A stretch of DNA of 64,000 nucleotides from positions 1,853,967-1,917,966 of the forward strand of contig NC_058165.1 of assembly GCF_020080835.1 (NCBI RefSeq), written 5' to 3'. The notes beneath the pieces were generated by a model. That model searched no databases and was not told where the DNA came from. It was given only the letters and a program-made list of their open reading frames with translations. The position numbers and the translations under genes are program-made. The stretch is from Cotesia glomerata. Taxonomy: Eukaryota; Arthropoda; Insecta; Hymenoptera; Braconidae. Shown here piece after piece: positions 45,994 to 57,551 of this stretch. The first letter of the stretch is position 1; every line of letters begins with the position of its first letter.

Positions 45994-47208
45994 GTATTTA
46001 ACAAATTATTTATTGCTACTCAATAAATCGTTTATTGGTATTAAAAAAATTCATTTTTTAACTAATATAACATTATTCAATTAGTCATTTTACATATTTA
46101 TTCATGTAAATTTAACCATATCAATTTTGTCCGTCAAAAATATTCTGCGAGCACTAAATCATAGAGGGTCAACCGTTTTCCATATCCACATTTATTTCCC
46201 TCCCCCAAATTTTCAAATAGTTCTCTCCTTATTTCACCGAGCACGAGGTATTGAAATACCAGTGATGTAAATATACAAAGGACGTTAAAATTCGATCCCC
46301 ATAAAAAAATTTGGATTCAGATTGAATAGCGCCGGACCGTCCATACTGATCTAGATGTCGAACTGTGAGATAAAATGTCCAGATAAATGACGAACTGTGG
46401 GCGGAAGGAGTTCCAAAGGCTGCATATGCATTGTTACGTCACTGGTTTTGAGTTTCTGCAAATCCTTTGGTGATTTTTTAAGTAAGACGAGAAGCTTTTC
46501 TTTGCTCCATCTATTCTATCTTACATTTATTATTATTATTATTTTTTTTTTTTCATTTTGACGCATTTCAGGTAAGAAGAATTTTATTCATCCAAAAATA
46601 TTTTTCGTAAATTTTTCGACTTTATTTTAAGAATCAATTTAATAAATTCATAAAAGTACTTAATGTTTTTTTTTTAAAATTGATTTATTAAATTAAATTA
46701 TAATTTTAATATTGACATAAAAAATAAAAAATAAAAATACAAAAAATATTGCAAGCAAAAATTTAAAAAATATTTTAACATATACTTTTTTTTTGTGGTT
46801 ATAAAAATTGAATCTGTTACATAAATTTATGAAAAAGAAATATAGAAGGATATTCTATAGATTAATTTTTTCGTGACATATCCGAGCTTTGAAATACGAA
46901 AGGGTCGCGTGCGTTACGTAATTATTGTTTGAGGAGATGTTCAGAGAGAAAATTAGATGAGTAAGACTCAATATATATATTATATATTATATATATAAAT
47001 ACAAACCTCACCCTAAAAATGCATTTTCAGTTTTCTCATAGATATGCTACGGATTACCCGCACGATATATAATAAAACTATTGCGTGAGCCATAAGGGGG
47101 TAAAAAATCGATTTATATAGAAAAGTATTTAATTAAATTTTTATTTACTTGCTACTAAATTATTTAAGTATTTTTAAAAATTTTGTAATACAAATAAAAA
47201 AAATTATA
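45994..47208. other. No supported gene; mixed composition at 46.25-46.5 kb
   Basis: The patch 46300-46520 is GC-richer, and CATTTCAG is followed at once by GTAAGAAG near 46565, but no frame is open. A short TA run lies at 46970-47000. Confidence 0.35.
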
Positions 47209-47974
47209 CACTGATAGGATTTTTTAGTATTTAATAAATTATTTCTTAATATGTAATAAGTATTTTTAATTGTTAATAAATATATATTAAGATTGAAGAT
47301 ATATTTATTGAAATTTAACAAATTTATAGATCGGCATACTTTAAGATACAATCCAACTTTTTCCAAATATATCATTTTATTTATACAGCAAAATAATGTC
47401 AATAATTAAAATCACCATTATAAAATTAATTATTTTATTATAAACACACATTAACATTAAAAATAATTTAATTTGTAATTAAAAACAATTTTTAATTATA
47501 AACTATGGTGAGAAATAACATAAAAACCATTTAATATTAAATAAATTTTTAATGGTTTTATAAATAGGTAAAAATAAAATTGAATATCCTTTAGATCACT
47601 GGCTAGAGGTAATATTAATTGATATAAGAATTATATGAGAATTAAGTCCAAAAATAGTGAATTTTTTATACGAAAAAAAAATATTTCCTGTCAGATATAA
47701 TAGAGGTACATAGACAGACTAGTAGCCACCTACCGGCTGATTTTCTAATTAATATTTCTTAACTAAGAAATATTCTTTAGTAGTAACAAATATTTGTTTC
47801 TATTAAAAAAAGCTTTGTTAGCATTAAAAATATTTATTTAATATAAAGAAGTGACTTATTTAATTTAAATAAATATTTTAAATTATTAAAAAATATATTT
47901 TACTCCCAACAAAATCATTAAAAATAATTTCAACAAATCGATTTGTTACTCCGTAAGAAATCCTTCTATCAGTG
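47209..47974. mobile_element. Superfamily-P element with TAATAAATATTTATTA body, 766 bp
   Basis: CACTGATAGGATTTTTTAGT at left. The right end read in reverse is CACTGATAGAAGGATTTCTT. The left flank is TA. The body repeats TTAATAAATATATATTAAG-like words. A truncated relative lies at 7976. Non-coding. Confidence 0.75.
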
Positions 47975-48904
47975 CAGTGTTAAATAATGTTATATTGACA
48001 AAAAAAAAAATGATGTTAATTATTGAGGAGTAAAAAAGTGATTTTAAAAACTTATAAAAAAGTGAGACGTCAAAGGTTTTGGTTTACTGATTGGATTTTA
48101 GCTGATATGGAGGGGGATCGCTTATGTTTTAATTAATTTTTAGAGGCCAGTGTACCTCTAATTGAACAGTGTCAAACGCTTCTTGAAATTCCTACGGAAA
48201 AATATTTATTTAAAGTTTCCTAAAAAAAAATTCTAAAAGATAAATCTTAGTTAAAATAAAAAAAATTCCTTATGATCCACGATCAAGTTAAAAATTACTT
48301 TAGAAACATTTTAGAAAACAATAAATTTTTTTTTAAATAAAAAACTATTTTTTTCTTCTCTCAATTTAAGGAAAATTACGTTAAACTATATTTTTTAATA
48401 TATTTAGAGCTTTTAGGAGAAAAAAAAATTTTTAGGCAATAATTAATAACCTAATTAGAGCCAGCTTACCTACTGGCCAAAAATAACTCGGGTCATCTTG
48501 CCAGGAAGATCTTACGCAACCCGTAACTTGTAATTCGGCCTCCGATTTTTATTGAAAGAATTTAAGGAATAAAAGATACTTTGGGGTAGTTTTTATCCAG
48601 CCGTTGCACAATCGTAGTAAAATATCGAGGCTCGAGCTGAGATCGTCCAGTTGTACCAATACACCCGTTTCCCGGAACCGGTGGGTTTCTTTTTGTGGCG
48701 AATAAAGGCTCCCACTACCTACTATACTACCTAGCTAGCTAGCTAGCATCAACATCGCATCGCATCAGGTAAAGGTGGAGGCCCGGCAAAGGTAAAGGCA
48801 AAGCAAAGCAAGGTAAGCCACTTTGAATACGCATAACGATCGTTCATTGTCGTCGACTGAGCGACACGGCCGAACTCTCAATACTCAATGGGGTTTCTTA
48901 TATT
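47975..48904. other. No supported gene; short simple repeats at 48.70-48.83 kb
   Basis: A mixed-composition block (48.48-48.9 kb) includes CTAGCTAGCTAGCTAGC, CATCGCATCGCATCAGGTAAAG and AGGCAAAGCAAAGCAAGGTAAG. Possible splice donors occur (CAG/GTAAAG, AAG/GTAAGC), but no open exon can be defined. Confidence 0.35.
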
Positions 48905-49121
48905 CATAAGTATAAGCGTACCTTTTTTACATTATGTTGAAAAATCCATTAAAAAATCGCGGCGAATCGTCAATTGTGACGCAATCAGTCGAAATATAAA
49001 GGAAAATATATAAAATAAAATTTAGAATATATATCTGAGGATTTTGATTGGGAACTACATTGAAAAATTTTGTTTGGTTTAAATTCGTAGATTTATTTAA
49101 AATAAAAATACGAATTTAATA
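48905..49121 (-). repeat. Inverted copy of 33858-34065
   Basis: Reverse complement of the block beside P-b copy 2, with GTATAAGCGTACCTTTTTTA and TCGTCAATTGTGACGCAATC. Part of a duplication of about 890 bp. Confidence 0.85.
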
Positions 49122-49799
49122 CAAAGAAAAAAAGGTTGACTTGAGCCAAGAAAATATTTTTCTTTCTAATTATTTTCTTGAGGAAAAAAAGTTTGTTTTT
49201 GACAAGAAATTTCACTTATTCCAATAAAATTAATTCTCTTGCTTTAAGTGAAAATTTATTTAAGTCAAGAAAATCTTTTTGTTTTGAGAAAATTCAGCCT
49301 CGAGCTCCAAAAAATTTAGTTCTTGATAGAAGATAATTTTTTTATCAAGAGAAAATTTCTCTCGAGCTCCAAAAAATTAAATATAAAGATAGAAGTTAAT
49401 TTTCATTAATATTTTTATTGATTAACTTGTCAATTGGGAAGATCAAATAATATTTAATCATTTTTTTTCATTCAATATGTATAATTGCACGGTAAAATAA
49501 TATAAAATGGGTATCAAATATTCTCGAGAAAAATTTTCTCAAGGTGAGAAAATTTTTTTCTCAGCTGAAGTAGGTGGCGCTGCTTCCTAAAGTATCTAAA
49601 AATCTTGATCAAATATAAAAATTTATTGTATCAAGTATTTATGATAATTTAAATTAAGAAAAAATGACTCCCACCAAGAATAAAATTTAAAGAAAAATTT
49701 TAACTTCGGCCAATACAACTTCGGTCTTCCTTCAGACACCCGGCAAATTTTCTTGAGCCAAGAATTTTGTTCTCCAATAAAGACATTTTTCTTTCTGTG
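49122..49799 (-). mobile_element. Palindromic element P-b, copy 3 (reverse)
   Basis: CAAAGAAAAAAAGGTTGACT at left and TTTTTCTTTCTGTG at right. It aligns over its whole length to copy 2 in reverse. The internal TAGGTGGCGCT word lies at 49571-49581. Its right end abuts family-A sequence without a clear TA. Confidence 0.85.
49571..49581 (+). promoter_or_regulatory. CTCF-like motif inside element P-b
   Basis: TAGGTGGCGCT, conserved at the equivalent position in all three full P-b copies. Confidence 0.3.
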
Positions 49800-50407
49800 C
49801 TGTACTTTCTTAAATATTGACGTTTTTTAAAATATAACCTCATCCCGGTGTTACACTCATCAAGAGCTTTCATTTGAGTACCCACTTGCATTTTTGATAT
49901 ATTTTTCATATATACATATAGATAACCTATATATAAATACATAAAATATATGAAAAATTGATGTGGGTACGTAAATGAAAGGTCTCGATGAATATAATGT
50001 TAGGATGAGCTTATATCTTTAAAAATGTCTATCGTTGACAAGATAGCAATGTCAGTTCTTACTTATTGACATTTTTAAAGATATAAGCTCATCCCGACAT
50101 AATACCCATTGAGACCTTTCATTTGAGTACCCACATCAATTTTTCATATATTTTATATATTTATATATATACATATTATATATATGTATATATGAAAAAT
50201 ATATGAAAATGCATGTGGGTACTCAAATAAAAGGTCTTGATGAGTAAAACATCAGGATGAGCTTATATCTTTGAAAATGGCAATCATTGACAAGATAGCA
50301 AATCAGTTCTTAATTACAGGCATTTTTAAAGATATAAGCTCATCCCGATGTTACACTCATCAAGAGCTTTCATTTGAGTACCCACTTGCATTTTTGATAT
50401 ATTTTTC

Positions 50408-50483
<76 letters not shown>

Positions 50484-50640
50484 TAAATATATGAAAAATT
50501 GATGTGGGTACTCAAATGAAAAGTTTCGATGAGTATAACATCACGATGAGCTTATATCTTTAAAAATGTCAATAGTTCACAAAATAAAAGGTCATTTCTT
50601 AATTATGTATTTAGAGATAATTTTCGAATGCAGCCTAAAT
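49800..50640. repeat. Family A cluster, three palindromes
   Basis: Arms with CATCCCGACATAATACC and GATATAAGCTCATCCCG alternate with mirrored arms around TA-rich centres. The last centre is a long TA run (about 50417-50476). Confidence 0.87.
50417..50476. repeat. (TA)n microsatellite
   Basis: About 30 TA units in the centre of a family-A palindrome. Confidence 0.93.
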
Positions 50641-51747
50641 ACTTATCATAATAAATTGATTATCTAGAATTATATAAAACCTTGAAAAGGCACAAATTCA
50701 AGTCAAGACCTTTGCAATGACACTAAATTTCACTAAAAAACCGATTTTATAAAAAATTCTTAAATTTATATTTTTAAAATTATAAATGTAGTATTAGAAA
50801 ATTTCTAAATTTTCCGTAGGAAAATTTATGTATTTTTTTCTATGCAGTATTGGCTGACATTTTTTTTTTTTTTTTTTTTACAATCGAAGCCATTAAATTA
50901 GATCTAAGTAGGTTTCTTTGATTGACACACGGTAAGAGGATTATAATTAATTTGTAGGGATTCTTAATATTAGAAATTGGATGTTAGACGGCATATTATT
51001 GAGTGAGATACTTAATATTGACTTGTTAATTTATTTTGACCGCTGACCCGAATAATTAAAGACTGTTTTATTACCAAAAAAAAAAAAAAAAAAAAATGAA
51101 AAATATTTATACCAAAATATTTTGACGCAATGAAGGAAAATTTTTTACTAAATATCTAACGACGAGAATAAAACAAGGAAGGATATAAAATTTAAAGTAA
51201 AATTACGTGTTAAGCTCCAGGTCAAGAGTTGACCATCTGGCAAAGGTGGACACTACAAAAAGACGGTTTAGTATTATTGTCGCCTAAAATGTGGACGCAA
51301 AAAGAAGAGAGAAGACAAGAAATGAGTAACCCTAGTAGTGCTACAGCTTATAGTGGACGCATCAGTTACAGTCTTATACAAATGTGTGTGTGTGTGTGTG
51401 CACATAAATGGAGGGTGTGGTGAAGAACGGCTGGACTTTAACACGTGGGGTGACGTTACTAGGGGTGGACTGTCCACGTTATGTTTTTATGCTGCAATGG
51501 CCGATGACGCCATTGTGTCTTTTTTATTTATGTTTATTGTGTGTTCCGAGTTTAAGATAAGAAAAACGTTGAGAATTATTTAACATTTCCTTTTTTTAAT
51601 TAACCAGCTTAGCTCCGGGGACAGTTTTTTTTTTTTAAGGGAGTTTCGTTCCAATGGGTAGTCTGTCTCACTAAATATGTAATTGGGGGTTTTGATACCT
51701 GTTCAGGTTGTTAGAAGAAATTATATGTTTATATATAAAGAATTATA
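50641..51747. other. No supported gene; poly(T), poly(A) and a short GT run
   Basis: Homopolymers at about 50861-50879 (T) and 51076-51096 (A), and a (GT)8 at about 51384-51400. Frames of 64-81 codons overlap on both strands across 51229-51583. They are mutual shadows around the GT run and none is recognised. Confidence 0.4.
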
Positions 51748-52504
51748 CACGGAAAAAAGTAAACTGTAATAAATAACAGTCGATTTATAATAAGTAATGA
51801 TCAACTGCTAAAAATTACCATTTCAAACAGTAAAATCGTGATTTTATTATTCACTTTATAATATTTACCATTTAAACGTTACAATTTACTCTTTACATGG
51901 AAGAAAATACTATTTCAAACAGTAATAATCGCTATGTAAATGTCTAAAATGTTAAAGTATAATAATTAAGAATTCAGACTTTGATATTTATCATTTGGTA
52001 CCTAAAAAATGATGTTATGATATGTAAAAAGTATAAAATAAAGTTAGTAAATTTCTAATACAAGCAACGTCAATATTTACAAAGTAAAATGGTAAATTTT
52101 AAACGCATCGCTAAAAATCAAACTGTAATTATTGACTTGCTTGGACTGGTAAAATGTATATTTTAAAAGTATAATTTTTACTGTTTCAAATGTTAAATTC
52201 TCCCAAAGTGAGACCCCCTTCTCTTTCATCTGAGTTCCCCTTCTCATAATATGGACTATATATTGAAATGGCAATATTTACTGTTTGAATCTGTAATTTT
52301 TTAAGATAAAAGAGTCGTTATTTACTATAGTGACAGTTACTAATCACTTATTTTGGATATTAAATTATAAATTGTGGCTTTTATACTTTCTACATTAAGT
52401 TCTGTAATATTTATATTTTTGCCATCTCGATGTCCGCTTTACTGTTTGAAACTATAAAAATTAACCGGAATCCAAGTGAATATTACAGTTTGCTTTTTTC
52501 CGTG
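51748..52504 (+). mobile_element. Palindromic element Q, copy 2, 757 bp
   Basis: CACGGAAAAAAGTAAACTG at left and AGTTTGCTTTTTTCCGTG at right, between TA (51746-51747, 52505-52506). It is near-identical to copy 1 without the R insertion, so it serves as the uninterrupted reference. Its 65-codon minus frame is repeated in copy 1 and is a by-product. Confidence 0.93.
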
Positions 52505-52506
52505 TA

Positions 52507-54487
52507 AGAATAATAATTATTTTTGAATTATTTTTACTACAAATTAGTCAAGTTGTAATAACAAAGCAGTTTGTTACGTCACTAAATTAATCAGTCCAAA
52601 AATGATTTTGTTAGGATAAAAAAATTTACTTTGTTGAAAATTTGGAAAAAAATTATAAAAGAAGGTGGTTTTGTTATAAGTTAGAAACTATTTATTTTTA
52701 ATTATATTTTAGTGATTTTAGATTTCTTTTTGACAAAAAAAGTATTTTACAATATAGAGGAATCGAACCTGGATCTTTCTGCGTGAGCTAATGGTCCGGC
52801 TGGATAAAAAAATCCCGGTTTGTTTACGACTCCGGGAAAATAGTCCGGAGTTTAAATTTTTTTTAAATAAGAAAAATTTATAACCATTTGGTAAAAAAAT
52901 TGCAAGTATTTTAATTATTTAAAAATATTTTAATTTTGCAACTTATTTTATATTGAAATAGTTCGTAAGCATAAAAATTAGCCAAAATAAAAAATCTATT
53001 AGTTTTCTTAATAAAATTAGTCAAGTTGTAATAACAAAGCAGTTTGTTAGATCACTAAATTAATCTGTTGTCCAAAAATGATTTTGTTAGGACTATAAAA
53101 TAATTTAGCTACCGTTACTCTGTTAATTATTGTTGTAGTAACAAAATCATTTTTTTGCTGTAACAAAGTCATTGTTTTTGGCATAAAAAAATAATTTTGG
53201 CAAAAAATAGTTGTAAAATTCAGAGAAGCTTTTCTCGAAAATTGTCATTAAAGTTATAATTAAAAATTTTGTTTATTATTGTAACAATTTAAAAATCCTG
53301 GATATGATTAACTCTAATGACAATCCCTGGACATTTTCTGTTATATTAAAGTTAAAAACGCTAAAAAACTTTTATATTGTAAAGTTAGTAGCTTTTGAAG
53401 CTAAAAATCCAACTTCGAGCTCGAAAATTTAGTTACTGTCTTGGAAATAATTTTATTTATAAATCAGCTAACAAAATAATTAATTATCGAAAATAATTAA
53501 CCTATTTAAACAAAATTTGTTATACCAACTGACTGGTTTATGTTGAACCACCAACAAAATTTTTTTCTATCCCAACATAACAATCTTGTTATTTAAAAAA
53601 ATCGATTTAAAATAAAAATAAATATATACATACATAATTAACCATAAAAAGCATTTTAGAACTTCTTCCGCCTGCTTCTAAAAATTAAACGAAAACTAAA
53701 ATAATCAACAGCGCCCTTAAAACTTTTAATGGGCCGAAACTTTATTTTTATCATATCCCTTGCGTAAAAAAGTTTATTCACATTTTCCTCTGTTTCTCCC
53801 AAGTCCGATAAAGAGTAAGTTATACTTGTAATGTATATTGTATGTTTCTATATATAGTACGGTCGTTATTCACAGTGAGGAGGGTGTTGTTGAAGAACAA
53901 CTTTCAGGGGTTGTTGTTTGATCCCACAGTGGTTGCAAGAAACGATTTATTGATCAGCCTGGTATCGTCTGTGATGTGTTTAACCAAAACGTTCAGCAAG
54001 TCCACTGTCCAATGGCTGCCGCGGTCACTTCTTCGTCCCCTTGCCTTATACATACATATAATTTATACGTATATATGTATAGATAGATGGACGGATGTAT
54101 ATTGAAGCGCAACACGGCCACAGGGGAAGACGAGCTAAGTAAAGTAAAAGTGAAGGGAAAAGTGTAGCAAACTTACCCCTTGCGGATTGTGTGGCTATAA
54201 CCAACCCCTAGCACGTGACCGTACAACCCCCTGGCGTACTGAGAGGGTTACAACCCTCCCGATCTTGCCAGGCTGTATACTTAGAAATTATTGCGTTTTT
54301 TTGGATATCTAGAATAACCGAAAATTCGGTGGAGAAAAATTAGCGAAACGAATGTCCTTAAATTATAATAAAAGAAAAAAAATTATGGATAAATGATAAA
54401 TTAGGTTTTCTTATTTCGAGTGATTTATAATCACTGATTTAAGCATGGAAAAATTAAATTAATAATTAGGACTAAGGTTTTAAATAC
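52507..54487. other. No supported gene
   Basis: A 30-bp word with AAATTAGTCAAGTTGTAATA followed by ACAAAGCAGTTTGTTA occurs twice (about 52541 and 53016), suggesting an old duplication of about 475 bp. 53.85-54.3 kb is of mixed composition with an unrecognised 87-codon frame (53842-54105). Confidence 0.4.
52749..52798 (-). pseudogene. tRNA 3'-half-like fragment
   Basis: On the minus strand GATCCAGGTTCGATTCCTC has a B box and part of a T arm, preceded by GGACCATTAGCTCACGCAGA. No D arm or pairing acceptor can be found. Possibly a tRNA-derived remnant. Confidence 0.3.
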
Positions 54488-55480
54488 CAGACAAATTGCA
54501 TTATTACAAGACGAAGTCTCAATTATTACAGTATATTGTGTAAAACTTGCAGTTTTTCTACAAGGTACCTCTTTTTACTCTAAAAACTAAATTTTCCACT
54601 TTTTTATTTTTTTTCCGTGCCGATAAAATGTCAGGAGTCTTTTAATAAAATTGTCTGTTAATAATTACAACATATTTTCAATTTAAAACCCTTTTTAGTT
54701 TATAATAGCAAAATGTTCAAACCTTTTAATTTTCTTCTCACATTTAATATCCCACACTTTTATTTTTATAAATAATTATTAACTTTTGGATAACTGAGCT
54801 CGAGAGTTTATCGAATTACAGGTTCACCTGTTGTAATTCACAGTATATTTATTATTATCGATAATTAGTAGCTGACACTTTAAATCTTATTCTTACAATT
54901 AACAATACATTTATTCTGATAAAAACTTAAAAATTCATCACCGATAAATCGAGAATTTTGAAAGTTTAAGTTATTAACTATTAATTTATCAATAAATAAC
55001 TGTTTAAAAATAATAAATAACTTCTAGTTTAAAGTTCCATGCAACTAAAAATACATTAAAAGTTTTAAAATTAGGTATTTCTAATGGTAATTGCATTATT
55101 ACAAGATAAAGTCTCAATTATTACAGTTTAAAGTGTAAAACGCAGTTTTTTCTACAAGGTACCTCTTTTTACTCTAAAAACTAAATTTTCCGCTTTTTTA
55201 TTTTTTTTCCGTGCCGATAAAAAATCAGTAGTCTGTTAATAAAATTGTCTGTTAATAATTACAACATATTTTCAATTTAAAACCCTTTTTAGTTTATAAT
55301 AGCCAAATGTTCAAACCTTTTAATTTTCTTCTCACATTTAATATCTCACACTTTTATTTTTATAATTAATTATTAACTTTTGGATAACTGAGCTTGAGAG
55401 TTTATCGAATTACAGGTTCGCCCGTTATAATTCACAGTATATTTATAATTATCGATAATTAGTAGCTGACACTTTAAATC

Positions 55481-55683
55481 AGGTCTATCAAGCTAGCATG
55501 GACTCGTCCATCAGGCATTGACTTATTATTCAAGCAACAAAATTTATTTGTGGTCCTAAATTTTTTGCTTTTTTGTTGTTAATTAGTTGCTTTATTTAGA
55601 ATATTGTTGCTTGTTTAGATTCCGAGAAATCAATAATAATGACCGTCCAAGATGGGCTCTGCCACTGCTAGCTTGATATGCCT
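55481..55683. mobile_element. 203-bp inverted-repeat element with 9-bp target duplication
   Basis: Ends AGGTCTATCAAGCTAGCA and, reversed, AGGCATATCAAGCTAGCA. CTTTAAATC is duplicated at 55472-55480 and 55684-55692. The unbroken target is visible in the neighbouring unit at 54878-54886. A 9-bp duplication suits Mutator-like elements; hAT elements usually give 8. No coding capacity. Confidence 0.93.
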
Positions 55684-55715
55684 CTTTAAATCTTATTCTT
55701 ACAATTAACAATACA

Positions 55716-56306
55716 CCCGTGCAAAAAAAAAGTTTCGGAAAAGTTCCTGGTCCGGAACGTTCCTATGATGAGACAATCCGGAACATCCCCGGAATACTTC
55801 TGCAATGTTCTCGAAATAGTTCTGGAACATCCGTGGAACACTTCCGGAACATTTCCGGAAAATCTCCGGCTGATTTATAGAATATCGCTGGAATACTTCC
55901 AGAATAAATTGGGAATACTTCCGGAACATGTCCAGTACACTCCTGGAATATTCCCGAAATACTTTCGGAACAAATCGGGAATAGTTACAAAATATATTGG
56001 GAATACATCGGGGATATGTTTAAAATATCCCTGGAAAAATCCTCGAATGCTTCTGGAACATTTCCGGTAAAAATTTGGATTATGTTCCGTAAGTATTCCC
56101 AATTTATTCGGGAAGTATTCCAGCGATGTTTTATAAGTCTGTCGGAGATTTTCCGGAAATGTTCCGGAAGTGTTCCATGAATGTTCCAGAACTATTTCGA
56201 GAACATTGCAAAAGTATTCCGGGGATGTTCCGGATTGTCTTATCATAGGAGCGTTCCGTACCAGGAACTATTCCGGAACTTTTCAGGAAACTTTTTTTTA
56301 CACGGG
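55716..56306. mobile_element. 591-bp palindromic element X made of TTCCGGAAC words
   Basis: CCCGTGCAAAAAAAAAGTTTC at left and GAAACTTTTTTTTACACGGG at right, with CA duplicated (55714-55715, 56307-56308). The empty target is at 54908-54909. The body consists of about thirty GGAATA/GGAACA-TTCCGG words about 16-20 bp apart, mirrored around the centre. The 101- and 123-codon frames on both strands (55765-56070, 55875-56246) are repetitive by-products and not proteins. Confidence 0.93.
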
Positions 56307-56590
56307 CATTTATTCTGATAAAAACTTAAAAATTCATCACCGATAAATCGAGAATTTTGAAAGTTTAAGTTATTAACTATTAATTTATCAATAAATGACT
56401 GTTTAAAAATAATAAATAACCTCTAGTTTAAAGTTTCATGCAACTAAAAATACATTTAAAGTTGTAAAATTAGGTATTTCCAATTGTAATTGCATTATTA
56501 CAAGATAGTCTCAATTATTACAGTGTAAAGTGTGAAACTTGCAGTTTTATCTCTTTTTACTCTAAAAACTAAATTTTCCACTTTTTTATT

Positions 56591-57344
56591 TTTCATACAG
56601 TCATTAACATTAAAAAAATCATTTTACCATTTTTTCTAAAAATTTTTAAACAAAGATTAAATATTCTTTCTAAAAATTCAACCCAAACAACAAAATAGTT
56701 AAAATCTGACGTATTTACTGATGACTGACCAGCAACGGTTATAAACACATGTATATATTATTCACACATATGGACGTGAATAAAGGAGTCTACAAAAGGG
56801 ATGCAAAAAAATAATATAGGGATCACTCGTCACATAACAAAGAGAATATTTCAAAAACGGTTACATGCATACAAAAATAAATTATTAAATTTCTTTCCCT
56901 CATAGTTATAGCTATATATGAATTGATAAACTATAAGGCCGCATAAAAGCGCCGCCATTTTGCCCGTAACTGGTATATATAACCCGTTCGAGTAAATGAA
57001 ACTTAACCCCTTGAAAGCCTACCAATCGCCGGTAGAATTAAACCCTTAGCCTGTCCCGCGGTCTCTTTATTGGCCCACGTGGTACAATCCTTTACCAGTG
57101 AAAATAATGCGCACTGTAATGAAAGGGTTGCGCTCTTTTTTTATTGGCTGGAATAAATTTTCGGAGAATGGTCTTCGTGAAAAATGAATGCGGTAAAATT
57201 CGCTAAAAGTTGAAGGAAAAAAAAAAAGGGAAGAAATAAAAGACCGCTGGCACAAGTGTGGAGGTTCTCTCGCTAAAAAGCTTTTGGTGAATAATTAATT
57301 GCGAGGGTGTAACGTCGGTTTTAAAAGTTTTAAGCACTGAGTGC

Positions 57345-57384
<40 letters not shown>

Positions 57385-57551
57385 TGAGAACTCCAACTCA
57401 AACCGTACGAGCTTTTTCTTTCCATTTATCTTTTGTGTAATGCTAATTCTTTTTTTTTGCTTCACAATGAGTGATTGTATTAATTTAACAGGCTATTGAG
57501 CCGAAAGAATCTTCCTTGCTAATTTATTATTCAAATTGCCGGTTAGCCTTG
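56591..57551. other. No supported gene; poly(T) tract
   Basis: Mixed composition at 56.93-57.3 kb with an unrecognised 62-codon minus frame. An uninterrupted 37-bp T run lies at 57347-57383. Confidence 0.45.

Larger units (their letters stand above)
54488..56590 (-). repeat. Family C tandem array, reverse orientation, with two insertions
   Basis: About 2.5 units in the same orientation as 40.3-42.3 kb. The second unit is interrupted by a 203-bp element (55481-55683) and, 32 bp later, a 591-bp palindrome (55716-56306). Removing both restores one continuous unit. Confidence 0.92.

Noticed and set aside
46558..46575. CATTTCAG/GTAAGAAG as a splice junction
   Set aside because: Acceptor and donor consensus are directly abutted with no exon between. 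Could be a recursive splice site, but no gene supports it here.
50271..50477. 68-codon frame ending in Ile-Tyr repeats
   Set aside because: Translation of family A plus a TA microsatellite.
55765..56246. 101- and 123-codon frames on opposite strands
   Set aside because: Both translate the TTCCGG word array of element X; the peptides are repetitive and mirror each other.
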